A stretch of DNA of 64,000 nucleotides from Ferrimonas senticii DSM 18821. Its GTDB lineage: Bacteria > Pseudomonadota > Gammaproteobacteria > Enterobacterales > Shewanellaceae. The DNA lies in assembly GCF_000422665.1 (NCBI RefSeq), contig NZ_AUGM01000012.1, positions 1 through 64,000 on the forward strand, given 5' to 3'. The translations under genes and the position numbers were made by a program. Each line of letters starts with the position of its first letter. Within the stretch, counting starts at the first letter, position 1. Under the pieces are notes generated by a model that worked only from the letters and a program-made list of their open reading frames with translations, was not told the DNA's origin and ran no database searches. Below are positions 8,718-17,682 of this stretch, in pieces.

Positions 8718-8763
8718 TTGCAAATTACTGACAAACAGCCACAATGGCGAACAGATGTACGCC
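8718..8763 (+). promoter_or_regulatory. Desaturase promoter with overlapping FabR operator
   Basis: A likely promoter is TTGCAA (8718-8723), 16 bp, CACAAT (8740-8745). Directly at and past the expected start of transcription is the palindrome GGCGAACA-GA-TGTACGCC (8746-8763), which fits the FabR/FabA-box pattern (G)CGnACA-NN-TGTnCGC. Binding there would block initiation. The operator also covers an in-frame ATG at 8744, which argues that translation starts at 8780 instead. Confidence 0.7.
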
Positions 8764-8779
8764 GAAAGTATTATCACGG

Positions 8780-9892
8780 ATGAACAAACAAAAACCGCTT
8801 ATTTGGATTAATAATCTGGTGCTGTTTGGCACCCTCGCCGTCACCGTAACGGTGGTTCCTTGGTATCTCTACAGCCATTCCGTCGGCTGGGGCGTGTGGC
8901 TGGCGGCCCTGCTGCTGTGGGCCTGGAGTGGCCTGTCGATTACCGCCGGCTATCACCGCTTGTGGGCCCATCGCGCTTGGCAAGCTCACCCCGCTCTGCA
9001 ATGGCTACTGGCCATTGGTGGCGCGATGGCGATGCAAAACACCATCTTGCACTGGTGCAGTGATCATCGTACCCACCATAAGCACGTCGATAACAACGAC
9101 CGCGATCCTTACAGCGCCGGTAACGGCTTTTGGTACAGCCACATCGGCTGGCTATTGCGGGATCATGGCATCAGTGATGCCGACACCAAAAACGTCCGCG
9201 ATCTGCATAAAAACCCCATCGTCCAATTTCAGCACCGCCACTACCTGCTGCTGGCCGGTGCCACTAACCTCGGGTTGCCGTTGGCATTGGGGTGGTTGGC
9301 TGGCGATCTCTGGGGCGGCTTGCTGATCGCCGGCTTCCTACGAGTGGTACTGGTGCATCACGGCACCTTTTTTATCAACTCACTGGCGCACATCTGGGGC
9401 AGTCAGCCCTACAGTGATGCCCACAGCTCCCGCGATAATGGCCTGTTGGCGCTGCTGACCTTCGGCGAGGGTTACCACAACTTTCACCACAGCTTTGAAT
9501 ACGACTACCGCAATGGCGTACGTTGGTGGCAGTTCGATCCAACCAAATGGCTGATCCAACTCGCTTATCAGTTGCGTCTGGCCAGTGGCCTACGGCGCAC
9601 CCCGCAAGAGCGGATCGAAAAAGCGCGGCTGACGATGCAACTGCGTCGCAGCCAATTGCAGTTCGATGGTCAGCAACATGCGGCCGAACTGCTGGCACGG
9701 CTAGAGCAGGAATATGAACAGCTGGCGGTGCGCTTGCAGGCCTACTACCAACAGAAGCAGCGACTGCTGCAAGCCAACAAACGACGGCTGGATCGCAGTG
9801 CCAAACAGCAGCTGCGCGAACTGAAACAAGCGCTGGAATTGCAACGTCAGCAGTGGCTGCAACTACGCCAGCAACTGCATGCGATGGCATAA
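8780..9892 (+). CDS. Acyl-CoA delta-9 fatty acid desaturase
   Basis: Integral membrane di-iron enzyme that puts a cis double bond into fatty acyl chains aerobically. The 370-residue product carries the three histidine boxes HRLWAH, HRTHHKHV and HNFHH and four hydrophobic segments. The last 80 or so residues (about 290-370) are rich in Gln, Arg and Leu and look like a long coiled coil outside the catalytic core. The start at 8780 was chosen because the earlier ATG at 8744 lies in the putative FabR operator; its ribosome site is weak. It is divergent from fabR and ends in a terminator. Confidence 0.92.
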   Translation: MNKQKPLIWINNLVLFGTLAVTVTVVPWYLYSHSVGWGVWLAALLLWAWSGLSITAGYHRLWAHRAWQAHPALQWLLAIGGAMAMQNTILHWCSDHRTHHKHVDNNDRDPYSAGNGFWYSHIGWLLRDHGISDADTKNVRDLHKNPIVQFQHRHYLLLAGATNLGLPLALGWLAGDLWGGLLIAGFLRVVLVHHGTFFINSLAHIWGSQPYSDAHSSRDNGLLALLTFGEGYHNFHHSFEYDYRNGVRWWQFDPTKWLIQLAYQLRLASGLRRTPQERIEKARLTMQLRRSQLQFDGQQHAAELLARLEQEYEQLAVRLQAYYQQKQRLLQANKRRLDRSAKQQLRELKQALELQRQQWLQLRQQLHAMA

Positions 9893-9959
9893 GCAACCAA
9901 CCTTTGGCGGCCGTCCTGTGATTGTCGCCATTGTTTTTGGTGATGAGCGCACTACCATA

Positions 9960-9991
9960 AGCGCGGTCGACTTTCTCGGCCGCGTTTTTTG
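9960..9991 (+). terminator. Terminator of the desaturase gene
   Basis: Stem CGCGGTCGA / TCGGCCGCG (one G-T pair) with loop CTTTC, followed by a run of six T, just upstream of mnmH. Confidence 0.85.
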
Positions 9992-10004
9992 TTGAAGAAC
10001 CCCC

Positions 10005-11111
10005 ATGCCAAATACCATTGCTCCGTCCGACTACCTTTCCTTGCTGCTTAGCAACACGCCGATCATCGATCTGCGGGCGCCAATTGAATTCAACAAAGGC
10101 ACCCTGCCTGGTGGCCGTAATCTGCCACTGATGACCGATGTCGAACGCGCCAAGGTCGGCCACTGCTACAAGCACAAAGGCCAAGATGAAGCGGTGAAGC
10201 TGGGTCACCAATTGGTTGGTGGCGACGTCAAAGCGGCACGGGTGCAAGCGTGGGTCGATCAGGTTAGCGCCCAACCAGAAACGGTGCTGTGCTGTTTTCG
10301 TGGTGGCATGCGCAGTCAGATCAGCCAAGGCTGGCTCAAGCAAGCTGGTTATGATCGCCCCTACATCGAAGGCGGCTATAAGGCGGTGCGGCAGTTCTTA
10401 ATTGAGCAAACCGAGCAGATCGCCAGCGACAGTTCGTTGGTGGTGCTGACCGCCATGACTGGTAGTGGCAAAACCGATTTTCTTAATCAGCGCCAAGACA
10501 GTGTCGATCTAGAAGGGCTAGCCAACCATCGCGGTTCCAGTTTTGGTCGGATGTTAACCCCACAACCGGCGCAGATCGATTTTGAAAACCAATTGGCGAT
10601 GGCAATGATCCGCAATCAGCTCAAAACCAAGCAACTGCTGCTGGAAGATGAAAGTCGGCTGATTGGCCGCGAGTCGGTGCCGCTGGAACTGTTCAATCAG
10701 ATGCAGCAGGCGCCGCAAGTGATCTTAGAGCGCACCACCGAGGAACGGGTCGAGCAAACCCTGAAAGATTACGTCTGCGAACGCTTGGCCGCGTACAGCG
10801 CCCGTGATGGCGAAGAGCTCGGTTGGCAAGGCTTCAGCGAGTATCTGCTCGGCAGTCTCGAACGAGTGCAAAAGCGCTTAGGCTCGCTACGCTACAACCA
10901 GTTGCGCCAGCAAATGCTGCAAGCGCTGGCGCAACAACAACAAGGCTCACTGGATGGCCACCGCATCTGGATCGAAACCATGTTGCTGGATTACTACGAT
11001 CCGATGTACCGCTATCAACAGAGCAAATTCAATGGCGTGATTGAGTTCCAAGGCAATTGGCAGGCACTGCATCAATACTTGGACGATCGCGCTAAGCGAG
11101 TTAACGGGTAG
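10005..11111 (+). CDS. mnmH: tRNA 2-selenouridine synthase (MnmH/SelU)
   Basis: Replaces sulfur of 2-thiouridine at the wobble base of Lys, Glu and Gln tRNAs by selenium through a geranylated intermediate. The 368-residue product has an N-terminal rhodanese domain (about 12-130) with catalytic cysteine in CCFRGGMRS (C96/C97) and a C-terminal P-loop domain with GSGKT at 153-157. Length matches E. coli YbbB (364). The partner selD is not in the window. It stands alone between two terminators; the ribosome site before the ATG is weak. Confidence 0.93.
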   Translation: MPNTIAPSDYLSLLLSNTPIIDLRAPIEFNKGTLPGGRNLPLMTDVERAKVGHCYKHKGQDEAVKLGHQLVGGDVKAARVQAWVDQVSAQPETVLCCFRGGMRSQISQGWLKQAGYDRPYIEGGYKAVRQFLIEQTEQIASDSSLVVLTAMTGSGKTDFLNQRQDSVDLEGLANHRGSSFGRMLTPQPAQIDFENQLAMAMIRNQLKTKQLLLEDESRLIGRESVPLELFNQMQQAPQVILERTTEERVEQTLKDYVCERLAAYSARDGEELGWQGFSEYLLGSLERVQKRLGSLRYNQLRQQMLQALAQQQQGSLDGHRIWIETMLLDYYDPMYRYQQSKFNGVIEFQGNWQALHQYLDDRAKRVNG

Positions 11112-11116
11112 AAACA

Positions 11117-11150
11117 ACTCAGGCCGCTAAGATAGCGGCCTGAGTGTTTT
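11117..11150. terminator. Bidirectional terminator between mnmH and cysQ
   Basis: Perfect 12-bp stem ACTCAGGCCGCT / AGCGGCCTGAGT with loop AAGAT and GTTTT on the plus-strand side. It separates convergent mnmH and cysQ. Confidence 0.85.
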
Positions 11151-11156
11151 CAGAGC

Positions 11157-11969
11157 TTAAGGTTGTGGCGGCAGGATCTCGCGCCACGGCAACTGCTGCG
11201 ATCCCAGCACCATGTAGTTGGGATTCTCTAGGCTTTCACGTTCGTTGTAACTCAGCGGCTGATAGCAGGTATCGACAATCATGCCACCGGCCTCAGCGAC
11301 AATGCACTGGGAGGCACCGGTATCCCATTCGCCGGTTGGTCCCAAACGCAGATAGCAATCCGCCAGCCCCTCCGCCACCATGCAGCTTTTCAGCGACGCA
11401 CTGCCATAGGGGATCAAATCGTAACGCCACTGCTGACTTAACCGCTCTAAGATCCGCTGTCGCTGCTGGCGCCGTGATACCGCAATGCGTAGCGGCTGAT
11501 CCGCTTGTACCTTGCGGCTATGAATAGCCAAATTGATGCCATTGTGGCGTTTAAAGGCGCCACCGCCGCGATGGGCGAAATAACAGATCTCGCTCATCGG
11601 CGCGTAGATCACCCCCAGCACCGGCACCCCGTGGTCGATCAAGGCGATGTTGACCGCAAAATCGCCACTGCCAGCGATAAACTCTTGGGTACCATCAAGG
11701 GGGTCAATCAACCAGTACTGTTGCCACTGACAACGATCGGCAAAGGGGATTTCGGCGTCCTCTTCCGACAGAATCGGCAGATCCGGCGTTAGCGAGGCAA
11801 GACTTTGCAGAATCAATTGATGTGCGGCCAGATCGGCACTGGTTACCGGGGTATTATCGGTTTTGGTCAACTGTTGATACTGACCATTGAGGTAGATCTC
11901 GCGGATCTTGTCACCGGCTTGCTGGGCAATGGCAATGACCGGTTCGATTAAGGATTGCAGGCGACTCAC
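11157..11969 (-). CDS. cysQ: 3'(2'),5'-bisphosphate nucleotidase CysQ
   Basis: Removes the 3'-phosphate of PAP formed in sulfate assimilation. The 270-residue product belongs to the lithium-sensitive inositol-monophosphatase fold, with the metal-binding motifs SEEDAE (68-73), DPLDGT (89-94) and WDTGAS (215-220). The start is a GTG preceded by AAGGTGG. It lies 20 bp after nudE on the same strand, so the two are probably co-transcribed. A nudE-cysQ pair beside the type II secretion genes is known from Shewanella-type genomes. Confidence 0.93.
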   Translation of the reverse strand: MSRLQSLIEPVIAIAQQAGDKIREIYLNGQYQQLTKTDNTPVTSADLAAHQLILQSLASLTPDLPILSEEDAEIPFADRCQWQQYWLIDPLDGTQEFIAGSGDFAVNIALIDHGVPVLGVIYAPMSEICYFAHRGGGAFKRHNGINLAIHSRKVQADQPLRIAVSRRQQRQRILERLSQQWRYDLIPYGSASLKSCMVAEGLADCYLRLGPTGEWDTGASQCIVAEAGGMIVDTCYQPLSYNERESLENPNYMVLGSQQLPWREILPPQP

Positions 11970-11989
11970 ACCACACCACCTTACTACAG

Positions 11990-12541
11990 CTAGGATTTAT
12001 CCAGTTTCAAATGCTTACGAGCCAAAAACAAGGCCGTAATGGATCGAGACTCGGAAAAATCGCACTGGTCCAATAAGTCATCAACCGCATCAATAGACCA
12101 AGGCACCACTTGCAGTGGTTCTGGCTCATCGCCTGGTAAACGACTTGGCCGCAGTTGCTGGGCCAAAAAGATGGTCATCTTGCTGGCAAAGTAGCCTGGC
12201 GCAAGGGACACTTCCTTCAATGGCGTAAGTTGCCCTGCGGCGTAGCCAACCTCCTCTTGCAGTTCGCGGTTGGCGGCCTCAGCGGCGGTTTCGCCGGGAT
12301 CAATCAATCCTTTCGGGAAGCCTAGTTCATAACTGTCAGTTCCGGCGCCATATTCCCGCACCAATAGCATCTGTTTATGATCCAGCATCGCTACCACCAT
12401 CACCGCCCCACGGCTGCCGCCACGCATCCGTTCATAGGTGCGCAACTCGCCATTGCTAAAGCGCAGATCAACCTCTTCGATGGTGAACAAGCGACTGGCG
12501 GCGGCCACTCTGGTAGCAAGAATTTTTGGCTTAGTGGTCAT
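11990..12541 (-). CDS. nudE: ADP compounds hydrolase NudE
   Basis: Nudix hydrolase acting on ADP-ribose, NADH and diadenosine polyphosphates. The 183-residue product carries a complete Nudix box at 78-100: GLIDPGE, then RELQEEVG. The length fits E. coli NudE (186). It lies 23 bp downstream of gspN and 20 bp upstream of cysQ on the same strand, so it may be expressed as the tail of the secretion operon. Confidence 0.92.
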   Translation of the reverse strand: MTTKPKILATRVAAASRLFTIEEVDLRFSNGELRTYERMRGGSRGAVMVVAMLDHKQMLLVREYGAGTDSYELGFPKGLIDPGETAAEAANRELQEEVGYAAGQLTPLKEVSLAPGYFASKMTIFLAQQLRPSRLPGDEPEPLQVVPWSIDAVDDLLDQCDFSESRSITALFLARKHLKLDKS

Positions 12542-12564
12542 CAGTGTCTCTGCTGAAATTGCGG

Positions 12565-13326
12565 TTATAACCCCGGAATGCGGCCGTTGTAGTTCAACGG
12601 GTAAACGCCAGCGGCATTGGCTTTACCAAGAAATGGCAGCGCTTGGCGCAAACTTTCTGGCTGCTCAGCGGTTTCAGTAATGGTAGCGGCCACTTGCACC
12701 TGCGCATCGGCTTGCAGGCGCAGCTCGCCGGCGACACCGATGCGGTTTTCGCTGCCATCAACATCAACCACCAGTTCGCCATTATCGCAACGCAGGTTGG
12801 CGGCGATGTCCCCCAATGGATAAGCGCCGAACTGATTATTTACATCTAAGCCATTGACCAATAACCGCCCCTGCAGCTGCGAGCACCATGGACCGCCTTG
12901 ACTGAAGGTTCGCGCATTGAGAGTAACGCTGCCCGCCAGTTTGGTACGAAACGGCAGCCGTTGATTGCCCACCAGCCAAGTGAGTGGCGCCTGCAAGCGC
13001 AAACCCTCGGCCTCGGCGCCGCTAAAGCCATAACCGACATCGCCCTTGCCCTGCACCAACGCGCCGTCGACGCTGACGCTGGCGCTTAATTTACCGGTCA
13101 ACAACGCGCTTGGATGCAGTTGCCAAGTGATCTGTTCCAGTTCCCGCCCTGCAATTTTCAGGTAGCCAATGCGCCCCTGCCACAGCGAGCCGCTGATCTC
13201 GCTGACTTGCACCTGTTTCGGTTTATTTGGTAACAGCTGCCACAGCCAAGCCGCCGGTGCGGTCACCAGCAAACACAGTAGGAAAAACAGCAGACCGCTG
13301 ATGCCATAGATTACCGCTCGTTTCAC
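12565..13326 (-). CDS. gspN: Type II secretion system protein N
   Basis: GspN is an accessory, non-universal inner-membrane component of the type II secretion machine. The 253-residue product has one N-terminal membrane helix (about 6-30) and a beta-rich periplasmic remainder. It contains the family features SGSLWQG near 46-52 and two cysteines, likely a disulfide. It is the last gsp gene, 12 bp after gspM. Confidence 0.88.
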   Translation of the reverse strand: MKRAVIYGISGLLFFLLCLLVTAPAAWLWQLLPNKPKQVQVSEISGSLWQGRIGYLKIAGRELEQITWQLHPSALLTGKLSASVSVDGALVQGKGDVGYGFSGAEAEGLRLQAPLTWLVGNQRLPFRTKLAGSVTLNARTFSQGGPWCSQLQGRLLVNGLDVNNQFGAYPLGDIAANLRCDNGELVVDVDGSENRIGVAGELRLQADAQVQVAATITETAEQPESLRQALPFLGKANAAGVYPLNYNGRIPGL

Positions 13327-13338
13327 TTAACTACCTCG

Positions 13339-13827
13339 TTACAGCTTAGCTAGCTGCAGCCGGCGCACCTGCACCATGCCGGATTTATCGGTGTTGCTGA
13401 TATCCAACGCGCTGATCTGCACCCCTTGGGCGCTGACTTCGTTGAGCCAAGTCAGCAGCTGGGTAAATTGCACATCCGCCAAGGTCAGTTGCAACTTATC
13501 GCCCTGCGGTTGCATCCGTTCAATCTCAATGCGGTTGCCCTGCGCAGTACGATTAACAATCTGGCTTAAACTGCCAGCGGCGCTCGCGCCTTTGCTGGCG
13601 CCGCTGTTACTGACGTAGCGAATGGCATTTTGTTTTACCTGTGCCAACGCGGTAGTTTCCGCCTGCACCTGCCGCTGCGCCAATTGCAGTGCCTCTTGTA
13701 CCGGTTGCCAGATGCCGTAGTAAAGGATCGCCAGCAACAGCAGTGGCGCGGCGATACTCATCAGCCGCCGCTCTTGCTCGCTGCGGTCAAGCCACTGCTG
13801 CTGCAGTTGTTGGATTAGACCATTCAT
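13339..13827 (-). CDS. gspM: Type II secretion system protein M
   Basis: Bitopic inner-membrane protein that pairs with GspL. The 162-residue product has a short cytosolic N-terminus, one membrane helix (about 23-42), a coiled region and a C-terminal ferredoxin-like domain (about 85-162). The ATG at 13827 overlaps the gspL stop (TGATG), so translation is coupled; a GTG one codon earlier is an alternative. Confidence 0.9.
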   Translation of the reverse strand: MNGLIQQLQQQWLDRSEQERRLMSIAAPLLLLAILYYGIWQPVQEALQLAQRQVQAETTALAQVKQNAIRYVSNSGASKGASAAGSLSQIVNRTAQGNRIEIERMQPQGDKLQLTLADVQFTQLLTWLNEVSAQGVQISALDISNTDKSGMVQVRRLQLAKL

Positions 13828-15011
13828 CACTTTGCCCTCACAGTTAGGGTGCCACTGACGCCGTTATCTTCGTTATTGAGCGCCCCAGTCTGGACCTCAA
13901 AATTGGCCTTGATGGCGTTGCTGAATTGCTCGATCTGCGCAAAATCTTTACCGCTTAACTGCAGGCGGATCTCGCTGCGGCTGGCGTCGAACTTAAGCCC
14001 CTGCGGTTTGATCTCTGGACTGGCAGCAAAGCTTGGCTGCAACTGCGCCAGCATCGCAAATAGCTCGCCATTATCACCGCCGCCAAGCCCGCGAACTTTG
14101 GCTTGCAGCTGACTGCGAGGATTGACGATCCGTTTTTCGTTGGGGAACAGACTGCGGTAGATCCGCTCCTGCTCGGCCCGCAATTCGGCCCGCTGCTGCT
14201 GCAGTTGATTGATCTGCAACCCACTGTGCAGCAACGACAACACCGCCAGCACCGAGGCGGCAATGCCAACCTTGGCCCACACCTGCAGACTCTTGCTAAC
14301 CCCTTTGGCTGGCGCATAAGCCCCAGTGAGCAAGCTGATTGGCGCTTTGCTAAAGCCCGCCGCCAGCTGCTGCATCGGCAACTCCAGCGGCTGTTCCAAC
14401 GAGCTCACTCCCTCTGGCAGCGGCAGCGGTGAAAACAGCGCCCATGGACGGCTGTCTGCGGCACTGGCGCTGGCAATAAGTGGCAGCCAATCGGCCTCGA
14501 TCACTTCGCCGGCCAGCGGCCCACGTCGCAACAACAACTGCGACTCCAACTGCAACAGTGACAACTGGGTATCCTCGACCAACGGCAGCGCCAAAATATC
14601 TGGCACCATGCGGGTACAGGGCAGCTCGGCTTCACTAAGCCATGCCAGCCACTGCTGCAACTGATGGTGAGCGACCACCGCCACTGGTTGCTGCCCGCCT
14701 TGACGAGCGCCAGTGACAAAATGCAGCTGCTCAACATCATCCGCCAGCTGCTCTTCCAGCATAAACGGCAACGCCTTCAGCGCCTGTCGTGCCGCTTTGG
14801 CCGGCAGCGTTACGCTGCAGAAACGGATGGCACTGGCATCCACGAGTACCTCGACCGGACGACCACCGGCACGCTCTTTCAGACTGGCCAGCGCCTGTGC
14901 ATTGGGCAACACCCCAGAGCTGATCACGCCCTGCTGTTGCTCCGACCAAGTCACCCATGGGATCGGTTGCTGGGCGCTGCTGCCCAGTCGTACCACCAAG
15001 CGTTCGCTCAC
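13827..15011 (-). CDS. gspL: Type II secretion system protein L
   Basis: Links the GspE ATPase in the cytosol to GspM in the membrane. The 394-residue product has an actin-like cytosolic N-terminal domain (about 1-240), a single membrane helix (about 247-265) and a periplasmic ferredoxin-like domain after it. The start is a GTG whose codon overlaps the gspK stop (GTGA). Confidence 0.92.
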   Translation of the reverse strand: MSERLVVRLGSSAQQPIPWVTWSEQQQGVISSGVLPNAQALASLKERAGGRPVEVLVDASAIRFCSVTLPAKAARQALKALPFMLEEQLADDVEQLHFVTGARQGGQQPVAVVAHHQLQQWLAWLSEAELPCTRMVPDILALPLVEDTQLSLLQLESQLLLRRGPLAGEVIEADWLPLIASASAADSRPWALFSPLPLPEGVSSLEQPLELPMQQLAAGFSKAPISLLTGAYAPAKGVSKSLQVWAKVGIAASVLAVLSLLHSGLQINQLQQQRAELRAEQERIYRSLFPNEKRIVNPRSQLQAKVRGLGGGDNGELFAMLAQLQPSFAASPEIKPQGLKFDASRSEIRLQLSGKDFAQIEQFSNAIKANFEVQTGALNNEDNGVSGTLTVRAK

Positions 15012-16003
15012 TGTTGGCCTCCAAATTGGCGACTGATGACGGTCAGTTTGTCGCCGTCACCCCGCCGAAAAATACTTTCTAATCGAAACACCGCGGTATC
15101 GCTTTGGGCGCCACCACGCAGCCGGAAATAGTTACTGTCCACCACCAAGGTGGATTTGGTTTTACTGGATAGATCGCTTAAGCGCTGCAGTGGTCCTTCG
15201 GCCCAGAAATCCTCGCTGCTTTCCCAGCCATCCGCCGGTCGAGCATTAAGCACATCCTGCGCCTCTTCATTGCTAAGGCGCCCCTCCAGCATCCCCACTA
15301 ACAGCTGCGGATACTGCGGATCGAGGGTGTTCACATTCAGCAGTTGACTGTCTTCACCAGGAATGGCGCAGATCCGATCTTGCAAAAACTGATACAGCGT
15401 CGCCGAAGCGCCGAGCACCGCCCGCAGTTCACTGTGATGCTGCATCAGCTGATTCGGCGCTTGGTAGGGAAATGGGCGAGCCTGATACTCCGGTGATTCG
15501 GCGCCATAGCTGCCACTGCCGTCGTTATCGCTGTCGACAAAATCCCGCAGCCGATCCGCCACCAGTTCGGCGGTGTAGCTGTCGATTTCGTAGGCCTCTA
15601 ACATCGCAATCAACTGCTTGGCTGGCAACGGCTGCTGATAGGGATCTTGCTGGCGTTCTTCGTCAGTCAGCCCTTGCGATAAGGCATTTACGTTAAAACA
15701 GCTGCGCAGATCGCTGATGGTGCCGCCAATGGTGCCGTAATCCACCGGATAAACCACATCGGCGGTCGCCCAAAACTGCTGCAGATGGGTAGTACCATCG
15801 GCGTCTGCAAAGTCCTGCTTTAACACCCGTTTGGCCAAGGCTTCAGAAGACATCGCGTACCAATAGGCCTGCTCTTGATGATTGAGGTTAACGGTGCGGC
15901 GCAGGCTTAAATAACTGCGGTTGGTCATGCCCGCAGCAATGGTCACCATAATGCTTAACACCAGCAGTACCGTCAGCAGCGCGACCCCAGCTTGGCGCTT
16001 CAT
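15008..16003 (-). CDS. gspK: Type II secretion minor pseudopilin GspK
   Basis: Large minor pseudopilin at the tip of the pseudopilus. The 331-residue product has a short leader, then QAGVALLTVLLVLSIM as the processing site and hydrophobic helix. The glutamate at +5 typical of other pseudopilins is absent, as is usual for GspK. A large globular domain follows, with DSDNDGSGSYG likely binding calcium. The ATG overlaps the gspJ stop by ATGA. Confidence 0.93.
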   Translation of the reverse strand: MKRQAGVALLTVLLVLSIMVTIAAGMTNRSYLSLRRTVNLNHQEQAYWYAMSSEALAKRVLKQDFADADGTTHLQQFWATADVVYPVDYGTIGGTISDLRSCFNVNALSQGLTDEERQQDPYQQPLPAKQLIAMLEAYEIDSYTAELVADRLRDFVDSDNDGSGSYGAESPEYQARPFPYQAPNQLMQHHSELRAVLGASATLYQFLQDRICAIPGEDSQLLNVNTLDPQYPQLLVGMLEGRLSNEEAQDVLNARPADGWESSEDFWAEGPLQRLSDLSSKTKSTLVVDSNYFRLRGGAQSDTAVFRLESIFRRGDGDKLTVISRQFGGQQ

Positions 16004-16734
16004 GATTGCCCCTCCGCCGCGCCACCGTTCTGACCGCCGTTATCCCCATTGCCACCGTCAGGATCATTGCCATCGCCGCCACTGTCGACGTTGTCGGTGG
16101 CATCAGTGCCAGCGGGACCATCAGCCAGCAAAATATGGCGGCGGATGGTGCCAAGATCATCCAGCTCCAGCTCCACCGCAAGCGCCTGTGGAAAGGTGCG
16201 GGCATCGGTTTGAGTCTGCCAACTGCCATCCAGATAAAAGGCAAACTTTAAGTCGCTGACGCCATCCAGCAGCATCATCTCAATCGGCTCTTCGCCTTCG
16301 ACCGGATCCGGATAGAGGGTGTAAAGCCGCTCCAGTTTGTTGTCGCGCACACGGTACATCACCTGCTGCAACGAACCGCGTGGCAAGCGCCCTTGTGGAT
16401 TAAGCCAGCCAAGGCGATAGAAACGAATACCTTGGGCGTCGGAATCGAGGTAGTTGTCGCCATACTCAAACAGCTGCTCGCCAACCTCGCCAAAATCGTC
16501 ACGACTGCCACGGGCGACCATCTGGCCAAAGTCCCGTTCCAGCATGTTGATGGTTTGCTGCAACGCTTTGAGCCGCTGCTGGCTAGCACGACTGATCTCA
16601 TCGGATTGGATGGTTTGCTGCAAAATGCCGGCGGTAGACAGTGCCAGCATCGCAAACACCACCATCGCCATCAGCATCTCAATCAGGGTGAAACCAGCCT
16701 GCGTCGAGCCCCGCTTAGTTCGGATTAGCGACAT
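16000..16734 (-). CDS. gspJ: Type II secretion minor pseudopilin GspJ
   Basis: Minor pseudopilin of the tip complex. The 244-residue product has the prepilin peptidase site AG-FTLIEMLMAM near residues 14-25 and a typical minor-pilin domain. The last 40 or so residues are a low-complexity tail made mostly of Gly, Asp and Asn, with stretches such as DGGNGDNGGQNGG. That tail is not part of the known fold and could bind calcium or act as a flexible linker. Its start lies 20 bp inside the end of gspI. Confidence 0.93.
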   Translation of the reverse strand: MSLIRTKRGSTQAGFTLIEMLMAMVVFAMLALSTAGILQQTIQSDEISRASQQRLKALQQTINMLERDFGQMVARGSRDDFGEVGEQLFEYGDNYLDSDAQGIRFYRLGWLNPQGRLPRGSLQQVMYRVRDNKLERLYTLYPDPVEGEEPIEMMLLDGVSDLKFAFYLDGSWQTQTDARTFPQALAVELELDDLGTIRRHILLADGPAGTDATDNVDSGGDGNDPDGGNGDNGGQNGGAAEGQS

Positions 16735-17086
16735 AGGTCTGCACCTCCGCTAACACGTTATCGAAGCTGCGATTGAGCGCCACTTTCACTTCGATCATCC
16801 GCAACTGTTCATCACTGGCTTTGACCACCCGCTGTTGCCAATACCAGGTACGCTCGGCCAGCTCACTATTGCCCTGCTTGTTGCCCAGCTCTGGAAATGG
16901 GTTTTCCAGTTGCAGATCCACCAAGCGGTTGTGAGCAACGTAATTAGCTAAGGTACGTTCGGTCAGCAGCGGCGCGTTGCCCAGTTGAATCGACGCACTG
17001 TTGATCAATGCCAGCGCGGCGGTAGCAAACACTGCCAACGCCACCATCACCTCTAACAGGGTAAAACCGCCAAGAAGCCGCTTCAT
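16715..17086 (-). CDS. gspI: Type II secretion minor pseudopilin GspI
   Basis: Minor pseudopilin that starts assembly of the tip with GspJ and GspK. The 123-residue product begins with the short leader and site MKRLLGG-FTLLEVMVAL, then the hydrophobic helix and a small globular domain. Length matches the family. The ATG overlaps the gspH stop by ATGA. Confidence 0.93.
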   Translation of the reverse strand: MKRLLGGFTLLEVMVALAVFATAALALINSASIQLGNAPLLTERTLANYVAHNRLVDLQLENPFPELGNKQGNSELAERTWYWQQRVVKASDEQLRMIEVKVALNRSFDNVLAEVQTYVANPN

Positions 17087-17682
17087 TGCTCGGTTTCCTG
17101 ATGCAGCCAGCGACTGCGACCAAGGGCATCGCCGATCAGTTCTAGCGATTCGCGGCCACGCTCGGTAGCGGAAATTTGCAGATTAAACGCGGTCATTTCG
17201 CCGGATGGGAACAGCAGCAGTTGCGGCTCTGGGTGTTTAGCCAACTCCTCTTCATCCGGCGCAAACAACGATCGGTCCAAGCCAAACTCGGATTCCTCGT
17301 CGTCCTCATCTTGATCCAGCGGTAACCCCTCAACGCTTAAGGCGAATTGCAGGGTATTCGGCAATTTACGCTCGCGATACAGGCGGTCATCACCACTGAC
17401 GGTCTGCCAGTGGTTGTTATCAACACTCCAGCGGGCAAAGAAGTAGCGATCCGATTCGACCACCACCCCCATTAGCTCGCCAGTAAGTTGCGCCTCTTCC
17501 AAGGCGGTGCCGATCACCACCGCAAACTCGTTGCCTTGTGCCAGCATCGCTTCGCGGGTTTTGTCGCCGCCCATCACCAATGACACCGCGCCAGCCATCA
17601 CCCCAATCAGGGTAACCACCAGCAGCAGCTCAATTAAGGTGAAGCCTCGCTGATACGAGGCTGGACGGCGACCAAAGGCCAT
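17083..17682 (-). CDS. gspH: Type II secretion minor pseudopilin GspH
   Basis: Minor pseudopilin placed between the major GspG and the tip. The 199-residue product has a prepilin site RG-FTLIELLLVV near residues 13-24, then a globular domain with an acidic surface loop (DQDEDDEESEF). The start overlaps the gspG stop by one base (TAATG). Confidence 0.92.
   Translation of the reverse strand: MAFGRRPASYQRGFTLIELLLVVTLIGVMAGAVSLVMGGDKTREAMLAQGNEFAVVIGTALEEAQLTGELMGVVVESDRYFFARWSVDNNHWQTVSGDDRLYRERKLPNTLQFALSVEGLPLDQDEDDEESEFGLDRSLFAPDEEELAKHPEPQLLLFPSGEMTAFNLQISATERGRESLELIGDALGRSRWLHQETEQ

Noticed and set aside
9375-10343. Long 322-codon minus-strand frame opposite the desaturase and mnmH
   Set aside because: It lies antisense to two well-supported genes and spans their intergenic terminator. 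The protein is low-complexity Ala/Val/Arg-rich without domain features, the usual mirror of GC-rich genes.
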